Assembly (NCBI GenBank): GCA_030642565.1
Contig: DAOWNM010000064.1
Location: forward strand, 1 to 10,685
DNA length: 10,685 nucleotides
Reading direction: 5' to 3'
DNA from: Bacteroidota bacterium
Lineage (GTDB): Bacteria > Bacteroidota > Bacteroidia > Bacteroidales > GCA-2748055
The notes beneath the pieces were generated by a model, which searched no databases, was not told the origin of the DNA, and was given only the letters and a program-made list of their open reading frames with translations. The stretch's first letter is position 1, and each line of letters starts with the position of its first letter. The translations under genes were made by a program, and so were the position numbers. Below, in pieces: positions 1 to 5,641 of the stretch.

Positions 1-510
1 AAATGCTTTATTGAATATATCTTCCACAAGATTCTCAACGATCAGTTCAATCAGAGCCTCCTCCACGTCAGTCAGGTTCTGCGACGCATCATAGTCCTCG
101 TAACGGGAGAAGCTTGAATCATAATCAAGTTCCGGCTCCACCACATTGGTATACTTTACACGTACTGCAATGGTGAGCCTGTTACGTGCTGCCGTTTCAG
201 CACTTGTGATGGCAGTAGGCCTGGTCTCATATCTGGTGATTTCGCCCGAAAATTGGACATCCCCGCCCTGGTTTGAGAGATCAAGCTTTGTATTGCCCTG
301 GATCTTGTCCATCAGCGCATCGGTAAACACCTGACTCAGCTGTGCCTGAACAAGGGGCGCACGGTTCGGAAAATATTGAACAGAATAGGTCTGCACCTCA
401 TCGGAGATGTTAACCCCCCTGAATGAGTAGGATACACTACAGCCTGTCAGAGCCACCAAAACGGTCAAAAAAACAGCAGTCAACCTGATATATAGTGCAA
501 TCTTTTTCAT
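1..510 (-). CDS. lptE: LptE-family LPS-assembly lipoprotein (3' end cut by window)
   Basis: This is the outer-membrane lipoprotein that partners LptD in placing lipopolysaccharide in the outer leaflet. The 170 visible codons start at ATG 510-508 and stay open to base 1. Residues 1-23 form a lipoprotein signal peptide ending in the lipobox LTGC, so Cys24 is the likely lipidated residue. Features that match Bacteroidota LptE as I know it are SVQYFPNRAPLVQ near residues 44-56, an N-terminal-half FTDALMDKI helix, the TAARNRLTIAV strand, and a C-terminal helix ending VEDIFNKAF. Family members usually stop only a few residues after this helix, so very little is missing. The gene starts 3 nt after the stop of the sigma-54 activator gene, which implies co-transcription and perhaps translational coupling. 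The assignment rests on recognition of the family pattern; sequence conservation in LptE is low, but the genomic neighbour supports it. Confidence 0.88.
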   Translation of the reverse strand, partial: MKKIALYIRLTAVFLTVLVALTGCSVSYSFRGVNISDEVQTYSVQYFPNRAPLVQAQLSQVFTDALMDKIQGNTKLDLSNQGGDVQFSGEITRYETRPTAITSAETAARNRLTIAVRVKYTNVVEPELDYDSSFSRYEDYDASQNLTDVEEALIELIVENLVEDIFNKAF

Positions 511-513
511 CTT

Positions 514-1758
514 CTATTCGATATTATATTCTTTGATTTTCCTGTAAAGGGTTCTTTCAGAGATCCCCAGGTCCTGTGCCGCATACTTGCGTTTTCCATT
601 GTGCTTATCCAGTGCCTTGATGATCAATTCAATCTCTTTGTCCTCCAGGGAAAGAGACTCCTCCACGATCTCCTCTGTATCCATAATATTCTCATTATCC
701 CGCTCCTTCCGTGCAGATGTCTGGTTGGTAATCAGATTTTCATTGTTAGTCGGCAGGTCATCTACCGTGGTATATAGCTTCTTAATGATCCCCTCATTCT
801 CCTGTTCTATGTCAGTGCTGACCGATCCCTTCTCCATGATCTGAGCCACCAGCTTTTTTAGATCATTCATATCACTCTTCATGTCGAAGAGCACTTTGTA
901 GAGAATTTCCCGTTCCGAATTGAAAGCCTCCTCTGTTATCGACTCCCTGTTTATCAATGCTGGTAACCGGGTTTTATGATAATCCGGGAGGTAGTGCATT
1001 AACGCTGCTGCCGAGATTTCTCTATCCTGCTCAATAATGGAGAGTTGTTCTGTGATATTCTTTAACTGGCGCACATTGCCCGGCCATTCGTAGTTTAACA
1101 AAATCTGGCCGGCCTCCTCGTCCAACCTGATGGAAGGCATGCGGTAACGCTCCGAAAAATCTGCAGCAAACTTCCTGAAAAGCAGCAGGATATCATTTCC
1201 CCGCTCTTTCAAGGAGGGCATCTGGATCGGTACAGTATTCAAACGATAGAACAGATCCTCCCTGAATTTACTTTTTTTAATGGCCTGCACTATATCCAGG
1301 TTGGTGGCAGCCACCACCCTTACATCGGTCTTCAATACTTTGGAAGAACCAACTCTGATAAACTCCCCGGTTTCGAGTACCCTTAGAAGGCGGACCTGTG
1401 TGGAGAGTGGCAGTTCGGCTATCTCATCGAGAAAGATGGTCCCCCCGTTTGAGACCTCAAAGTACCCCTTCCTTGTATCGTGCGCCCCTGTAAAAGCACC
1501 CTTTTCATGACCAAATAATTCAGAATCGATGGTACCTTCCGGAATGGCACCGCAATTCACTGCAAAGTAGGGACCATGTTTCCTGACTCCAAGTGAGTGA
1601 ATGATCTGGGGAAACACCTCCTTTCCGGTTCCACTCTCCCCCGAGATCAGTACACTCAAGTCGGTAGGAGCCACCTGCCTGGCAATATCAATGGCCCGGT
1701 CAAGCCCGGGGAACGTGCCTATAATCGCAAACCTTTGTTTTATCTGTTGAATTTCCAT
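514..1758 (-). CDS. Sigma-54-dependent activator, AAA+ with Fis-type HTH, no receiver domain
   Basis: This is a bacterial enhancer-binding protein that hydrolyses ATP to remodel sigma-54 RNA polymerase for open-complex formation. I place the start at ATG 1758-1756 (414 aa). A longer reading from TTG 1818 is possible, but it would run through the promoter boxes, and the family normally begins with an EIQxIKQRFxIIG-like segment, as seen here. With this start, Walker A (GESGTGKE) is at 40-47, the sigma-54-contacting GAFTGA loop at 87-92, Walker B (TIFLDE) at 107-112, the arginine-bearing FREDLFYRL at 165-173, and the Fis-like helix-turn-helix at about 391-410. There is no N-terminal receiver, PAS or GAF domain. 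A charged linker of roughly 120 residues separates the AAA+ core from the HTH and could carry regulation. The linkage to lptE, 3 nt downstream, is one I recall as common in Bacteroidota. Targets are unknown; the permease upstream with its sigma-54-like promoter is a candidate. Confidence 0.93.
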   Translation of the reverse strand: MEIQQIKQRFAIIGTFPGLDRAIDIARQVAPTDLSVLISGESGTGKEVFPQIIHSLGVRKHGPYFAVNCGAIPEGTIDSELFGHEKGAFTGAHDTRKGYFEVSNGGTIFLDEIAELPLSTQVRLLRVLETGEFIRVGSSKVLKTDVRVVAATNLDIVQAIKKSKFREDLFYRLNTVPIQMPSLKERGNDILLLFRKFAADFSERYRMPSIRLDEEAGQILLNYEWPGNVRQLKNITEQLSIIEQDREISAAALMHYLPDYHKTRLPALINRESITEEAFNSEREILYKVLFDMKSDMNDLKKLVAQIMEKGSVSTDIEQENEGIIKKLYTTVDDLPTNNENLITNQTSARKERDNENIMDTEEIVEESLSLEDKEIELIIKALDKHNGKRKYAAQDLGISERTLYRKIKEYNIE

Positions 1759-1767
1759 GCTGCTTTC

Positions 1768-1797
1768 TGACAAAATAACCTGAAAGTATGACAAAAT
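1768..1797. repeat. Direct repeat TGACAAAAT, two copies 21 bp apart
   Basis: TGACAAAAT occurs at 1768-1776 and again at 1789-1797, both in the same orientation. The start-to-start distance of 21 bp is two helical turns, so both copies face the same side of the DNA. The upstream copy (in the direction of transcription) overlaps the -7 box of the activator promoter and the other lies in the predicted leader. This arrangement could be an operator. It could also be chance in A+T-rich DNA, or two alternative -7-like boxes, since each contains ATTTTG on the minus strand. Confidence 0.4.
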
Positions 1798-1819
1798 TAC
1801 AATTTTAGCCGGATTCAAA
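1792..1819 (-). promoter_or_regulatory. Bacteroidota-type promoter for the sigma-54 activator/lptE operon
   Basis: On the minus strand, TAATTTTG (1799-1792) matches the Bacteroidota -7 consensus TAnnTTTG in every fixed position. TTTG at 1819-1816 could serve as the -33 element, although the 16-nt spacer is shorter than the usual 19-21 nt or so. Initiation would fall near 1788, giving a leader of about 30 nt before the ATG at 1758. The rest of the 249-nt gap between the permease stop and this ATG shows no credible gene and no clear terminator. Confidence 0.5.
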
Positions 1820-2007
1820 AAGGTTTATCTCCATAGTTTCCTATTTTTCAAATAAAAAACCGGCTGAATTCCTGGGCATTATTCCTGCAAGATATGCTTC
1901 TACCCGATTCCCGGGCAAACCCTTGGTAAATACTGGGGTATGAATCCCTGATTAGGCCGGAAGAGCTGGAAAAACAGGGGACAGGGACGATTCTGATCTC
2001 CGTTACA

Positions 2008-4458
2008 CTACTCATAATGCAATGTTTTGGCTGGATTACCCCTGGCTGCACGATTGGCAAGCAGGGTCACAGAAATGATAGCAATAGACATGGCTGAAAC
2101 GGCTGATATCACATAAATCCAGGGGTTAAATCCAATGTTAAAGGGAAAGCCATGCAGCCAGTTCTGCATAAAAAGATAGGCTGCAATCCAGGCCAGCAGA
2201 ACAGAGATTCCCATCAGTAGCACAACTTCACGGGAAACCAGCAGGATCACATCTCCAATGGAAGCTCCCATGGCCTTTCTGATACCAATCTCCCGTGTCC
2301 TGTGATGGGAATGATGGAGGGTAAGTCCAAACAGACCCAAACAGGCAATGAAGATGGAGAGAATAGCAAACATAAACGAAAGCCGACCGGTGCGACGTTC
2401 CTCCTTGTAATAACTATCAAGCTCATCTTCCAGGAAAAAGAGTTGGAACGGGGCATCACCGGTCATTTTCATCCATACAGTTTTAATCCTGTTTATTGTA
2501 ATGGGAATTCCCTTTCCTGCCACACCCAGCCGTACGGTAATATAGCCTGACCAATCCATATCTTTCTCCTTGTACCTGAGCATATAAGGGCCAATGGGAT
2601 CTCGTAATGAGCTATGATGAAAATCTTCAATCAAACCAATAATTCTCAAATGATTGGTATCACCCTCAATGGTGGGTTCCAGGATAATGGTGTTAAAGGG
2701 ATCGGTGATTCCAAATTCAACCGCAGCAGCTTTGTTAATCAGGATGGCTGAACGATCGGTGGAGTAACCGGCATTGAAGAACCTGCTCTCCTCATTGGCC
2801 AGGTGGAAGTTGTAGGTTCTCATAAAATTATCGTCCACATAGTTGGTTTCAAACAGGTAGTTGCTGGCAGCCTCTCTTCCCTTAATCTGGTATGTTTCTG
2901 TACTGTTATTGTACCCCAGATAGGTGGTGGAGTTGCTTGCTGAAACCACACCCGGTATCTTCTCTATCTCACGACAGAAGGTCTGGAGGCTTGTCTTCAG
3001 CGGATAGGTTCTTTTCAGCACCACCAATTGCTCCTTGTCATATCCCAGCTCCTTATTTAGCATAAAACGTAACTGGTTGGAAACAATCAGTGTTCCCACA
3101 ATAATGGCCACAGATATTGTAAACTGGACAATGACCATCACATTTTTGAAGAGCCCGGCCCGCCTGTTACCCGTGAAACCACCCCTTATCCCGTCCACAG
3201 GGTTGAACCGTGAAAGAAACAGAGCCGGATATATCCCGCTTAGAAGCCCCACTATTAGTGCCAGTAGCAGCACTGCAGGCAACAGGTAACTGTATTGCAC
3301 CGGTTCCATACGCAGATCCAGATCCATAGTATGGTTGAACCATGGCAGTGAAAGCTCTACAAGGATCAGGGCAATAGCAAGCGCCATCAAACTCAGCATG
3401 ACCGATTCTATCAAAAACTGGCGGATAAGCAGTGTCCTTGTGGAGCCTGCCGCCTTTCTTATCCCGATCTCCCTGGCCCTTGTGGCTGATCTGGCCGTGG
3501 AGAGGTTCATAAAGTTAATGGAGGCAATCACCAGGATAAAAATTGCCACCAGTGCAAAAATTTGAATATAGAGCCTGTCATTTACCGGGCGGAAGCAACT
3601 ATCCATTCCCACTTCAATATCTGGCTGGAGATGAATATCAAGCAGAGGTTGCAGGTATATACCATACTGGTTCCCGCCTTTGGCCCACTCTTCGGGTCCC
3701 ACGCCCAGTATGGATTCAAGTTCTCCCCTGATGTGTTCAGCCAGCACATTAGCCATTTTCTTCTCGACTTTTACCGGATTGGCCCCGGGTTTCAAAAGAA
3801 TATAACTGAAAATCGAATTCTGAAACCAGGTTAAGTTGCTCTCCCAGTCGAGTGTTTCCATGGAAGCGATAAAATCAGCAAAAAAATGGGAATTCTCCGG
3901 CAACGCTTCAATAACTCCGGTCACATAGTAATAATTGCTATCGTTATTCACATGGAGGGGAAGTCCCAATGGATCCTCTTCACCAAAATAGAGTCTGGCC
4001 TTCTCCTCAGTAATAAGAATGGAATTGGACTTTGAAAGTGCAGAGACCGGATCTCCTTTAATCATGTTGATGCTAAAAATATCGAAGATGGTAGAATCAG
4101 CAAAGAGAAAGTGATCTTCCATATGCCGCTCTCCATCATTCCAGATCAGGTTCTGATTATAGACATCAAATCTGACATAATTTTCAATTTCAGGGATCTC
4201 TCCGGAAAATGTGGGAGCCATCACCATGGAGGTCCATGCTCCCCGGAACGACTGTTCACCAATCACTCCATCAATGTAAAGTCTGTGGATCCTCTGCTTG
4301 TGCTCATGAAACCGGTCAAAACTCACCTCCTTGATAATAAACAACATAATCAGGATCGAACTGGCCAGTCCTATGGCCAATCCCGATACATTTATCAAGG
4401 TAAAGACCTTATTCTTACCGATATTTCTTAAGGCTACAGTAAAGAAATTCCTCCACAT
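2008..4458 (-). CDS. FtsX/MacB-type ABC transporter permease
   Basis: This 816-aa inner-membrane protein has the duplicated FtsX layout common in Bacteroidota MacB-like permeases. The first transmembrane helix is at about 20-43, followed by a large periplasmic MacB_PCD-type domain (about 45-290). A first FtsX block lies at about 295-425, with helices near 298-320, 347-372 and 391-412. A further helix at about 438-460 precedes a second periplasmic domain (about 465-690), and a second FtsX block (about 692-803) follows. The cytosolic EIGIRKAxG motif, typical of loops facing the ATPase, appears twice, at 330-338 and 723-731. The C-terminus GNPAKTLHYE is a version of the usual NPxxxLRYE ending. 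Such permeases use ATP hydrolysis by a partner to move periplasmic domains for export or signalling rather than classical transport. No ATPase gene is visible here. ATG 4458 gives the family-typical MWRNFFTVALRNIGKNK start. An unusual HHSHH stretch sits at 715-719. Confidence 0.93.
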   Translation of the reverse strand: MWRNFFTVALRNIGKNKVFTLINVSGLAIGLASSILIMLFIIKEVSFDRFHEHKQRIHRLYIDGVIGEQSFRGAWTSMVMAPTFSGEIPEIENYVRFDVYNQNLIWNDGERHMEDHFLFADSTIFDIFSINMIKGDPVSALSKSNSILITEEKARLYFGEEDPLGLPLHVNNDSNYYYVTGVIEALPENSHFFADFIASMETLDWESNLTWFQNSIFSYILLKPGANPVKVEKKMANVLAEHIRGELESILGVGPEEWAKGGNQYGIYLQPLLDIHLQPDIEVGMDSCFRPVNDRLYIQIFALVAIFILVIASINFMNLSTARSATRAREIGIRKAAGSTRTLLIRQFLIESVMLSLMALAIALILVELSLPWFNHTMDLDLRMEPVQYSYLLPAVLLLALIVGLLSGIYPALFLSRFNPVDGIRGGFTGNRRAGLFKNVMVIVQFTISVAIIVGTLIVSNQLRFMLNKELGYDKEQLVVLKRTYPLKTSLQTFCREIEKIPGVVSASNSTTYLGYNNSTETYQIKGREAASNYLFETNYVDDNFMRTYNFHLANEESRFFNAGYSTDRSAILINKAAAVEFGITDPFNTIILEPTIEGDTNHLRIIGLIEDFHHSSLRDPIGPYMLRYKEKDMDWSGYITVRLGVAGKGIPITINRIKTVWMKMTGDAPFQLFFLEDELDSYYKEERRTGRLSFMFAILSIFIACLGLFGLTLHHSHHRTREIGIRKAMGASIGDVILLVSREVVLLMGISVLLAWIAAYLFMQNWLHGFPFNIGFNPWIYVISAVSAMSIAIISVTLLANRAARGNPAKTLHYE

Positions 4459-4480
4459 ATCACATCCATTGCTCTGAGTA

Positions 4481-4500
4481 AAAACAGTTTTCGTGCCACA
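4481..4500 (-). promoter_or_regulatory. Sigma-54-like -24/-12 promoter for the permease gene
   Basis: The minus strand reads GTGGCACG, four bases, then CTGTT, compared with the sigma-54 consensus YTGGCACG-N4-TTGCW. The -24 half TGGCACG is perfect (4498-4492). The -12 half matches 3 of 5 positions, and its GC is GT. The GG-to-GT spacing is exactly the canonical one. Initiation is predicted near 4472, 14 nt before the ATG at 4458. No convincing TAnnTTTG box was found in this gap. The next gene downstream but one transcription unit encodes a sigma-54 activator, which makes the site more credible. Confidence 0.5.
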
Positions 4501-4523
4501 ATGTTTAGTATGCTTAAGATAAA

Positions 4524-4546
4524 ATAGTTATCATATCAACAACTAT
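4524..4546. repeat. Inverted repeat ATAGTT-N11-AACTAT (possible activator site)
   Basis: ATAGTT (4524-4529) and AACTAT (4541-4546) form a perfect 6-bp dyad with 11 bp between the arms. It is centred about 63 bp upstream of the predicted sigma-54 start of the permease. It is A+T-rich and short, so chance occurrence is possible. Confidence 0.3.
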
Positions 4547-4580
4547 GGCTGATCAGAAAAAAGTGTACGAAAACGAACCT

Positions 4581-4604
4581 GCACTGCACGGAATAGAACA
4601 GTGC
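4581..4604. repeat. Inverted repeat GCACTG-N12-CAGTGC (enhancer site or hairpin)
   Basis: GCACTG (4581-4586) and CAGTGC (4599-4604) are exact reverse complements 12 bp apart. The dyad is centred about 120 bp upstream of the predicted permease start, within the range where sigma-54 activators bind. It also lies just 3 nt beyond the stop codon of the siaB-like gene, so it could instead be an RNA hairpin ending that transcript. The loop is long and the first T-run (TTTTTT in the transcript) comes roughly 20 nt later, which is a poor fit to an intrinsic terminator. Confidence 0.35.
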
Positions 4605-4606
4605 GA

Positions 4607-5119
4607 CTATATGTTCATAGAAACCCGGAAAGTATAGAGGGAGTACTCTTTCGACAGGTTTTCAAAGGTATACTCCAGTTTACTGCCAGTGGTTTTTGCA
4701 ATCTCGATAAAGCCAAGTCCCGCTCCGCCTTTGGCAGAAAATTTCCCGTTAGTAATGATGGACCTATAGAGCTCTTTCAACGCAGCATTGTCTTGGCTAT
4801 TCACCTTGTCGATCCTACTTTTCAGTCGGTTCACCTCCTTCTTCTTCACCAGATTCTTTGTCTCCATCTCAATCTCCGAGTCGTTCAGGCTGATCTGGCA
4901 GGAGGGGCAGAATCCCGAAGAGCGCTCACCGTTGCACTTAAACTGGTCACTGTATTTGGAGATGTTCTCCAGTACCTCTATCATCACAGAGATCATCTTC
5001 TTGTAAATCTTGAAAGAGAGATCATGGTCCTGCGCAGCCATTTTGAATTCTGACAGCAACCAATCTATGGTACTGAAAGAAAGCGGCCCCTGGTATGACA
5101 GGATTGACTTACTTAACAT
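4607..5119 (-). CDS. SiaB-family protein kinase (DUF6272-like), orphan
   Basis: This 170-aa protein has a histidine-kinase-like ATPase (HATPase/anti-sigma) fold with no membrane segment. In the characterised Sia system of Pseudomonas, SiaB phosphorylates the partner SiaC, and a PP2C-type phosphatase (SiaA) reverses this. The N-box-like segment EVLENISKYS is at 48-57, a conserved TKNLV strand at 87-91, the KSRIDKVNS helix at 100-108, and the ATP-lid glycine motif KGGAGLGFIEIAK at 130-142. These fit the family closely in order and length. No siaC-like (DUF1987) or phosphatase gene is visible in the window. The gene follows rnhA by 35 nt and is the last member of the minus-strand unit. Cysteines at 62, 71 and 74 (C-x8-C-x2-C) replace a region that is usually cysteine-free as I recall it. 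The family call is firm; the partner and pathway are unknown. Confidence 0.85.
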   Translation of the reverse strand: MLSKSILSYQGPLSFSTIDWLLSEFKMAAQDHDLSFKIYKKMISVMIEVLENISKYSDQFKCNGERSSGFCPSCQISLNDSEIEMETKNLVKKKEVNRLKSRIDKVNSQDNAALKELYRSIITNGKFSAKGGAGLGFIEIAKTTGSKLEYTFENLSKEYSLYTFRVSMNI

Positions 5120-5154
5120 GATGAACCTGGTTTGGTACTGAAATTTAAGAAAAA

Positions 5155-5634
5155 CTATATTAAAGTTTCATCCTTGTTTTCCACATACCCGGAATCTTCC
5201 TGAAGTGATGCGCCGTGACTGGCCTCTACGGCCAGCCTGTCGCATCTTTCATTTTCCGGAATACTGGCATGCCCTTTTATCCAGATAAACTGAACCTTGT
5301 ACTTCCGGTACAACACCAGGAACTGCTGCCAGAGATCCACATTCTTCTTGTTCTTAAAACGCTTTGTTTCCCAGTTGAAAACCCATCCTTTGTTCACCGC
5401 ATCAGAAACATAACGTGAGTCGGTGTAGATCTTCACACTCAGATTGTCCCGTCTCAGGGCTTCCAGTCCCCTGATCACAGCAAGCAGCTCCATCCGGTTA
5501 TTAGTGGTTAAACTAAAACCTTCCGAGAGCTCCCTGCGGTGTTTTCCATATATCATCACCACACCCAGTCCGCCTGGACCGGGATTACCCCGGGCAGCTC
5601 CGTCCGTATATATGACTATTTCTCCCGGGGCCAT
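5155..5634 (-). CDS. rnhA: Ribonuclease HI
   Basis: This enzyme cleaves the RNA strand of RNA:DNA hybrids, removing R-loops and primers. The 159-aa protein has the complete type-1 RNase H fold and active site: Asp11 in IYTDGAARGNPGPGG, Glu49 in NNRMEL, Asp72 in YTDSRYV, and Asp132 in NERCDRLA, with the flexible-loop His122 in IKGHAS. A basic handle-like segment, KGWVFNWETKRFKNKKN, spans about 82-98, so it resembles the E. coli type with a substrate-binding protrusion. About 20 extra polar residues follow the catalytic domain. ATG 5634 is 7 nt downstream of the stop of the S46 peptidase gene, so the two are almost certainly co-transcribed. The length is ordinary for the family. Confidence 0.96.
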   Translation of the reverse strand: MAPGEIVIYTDGAARGNPGPGGLGVVMIYGKHRRELSEGFSLTTNNRMELLAVIRGLEALRRDNLSVKIYTDSRYVSDAVNKGWVFNWETKRFKNKKNVDLWQQFLVLYRKYKVQFIWIKGHASIPENERCDRLAVEASHGASLQEDSGYVENKDETLI

Positions 5635-5641
5635 GGTTGCA

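Noticed and set aside
1759..1818. TTG 1818 as the start of the sigma-54 activator
   Set aside because: It would add 20 residues not typical of the family and would place the start upstream of the TAATTTTG promoter box; ATG 1758 fits better.
1848..2060. Minus-strand 70-codon frame between the permease and the activator
   Set aside because: It overlaps the permease 3' end in another frame, its product has no recognisable domain, and the composition is not protein-like.
4581..4604. Dyad after siaB as an intrinsic terminator
   Set aside because: The stem has 6 bp with a 12-nt loop, and the T-run is about 20 nt away. It was kept as a repeat with an open role instead.
4545..4637. Plus-strand 30-codon frame starting MADQKKVYENEP and ending ETRKV
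   Set aside because: It looks superficially protein-like, but it is antisense to the siaB 3' end, has no visible promoter or ribosome site, and a frame this short is expected by chance.
4601..5053. Plus-strand 150-codon frame antisense to the siaB-like gene
   Set aside because: The minus-strand SiaB-family match with motifs in order explains this DNA; the antisense frame is a shadow.
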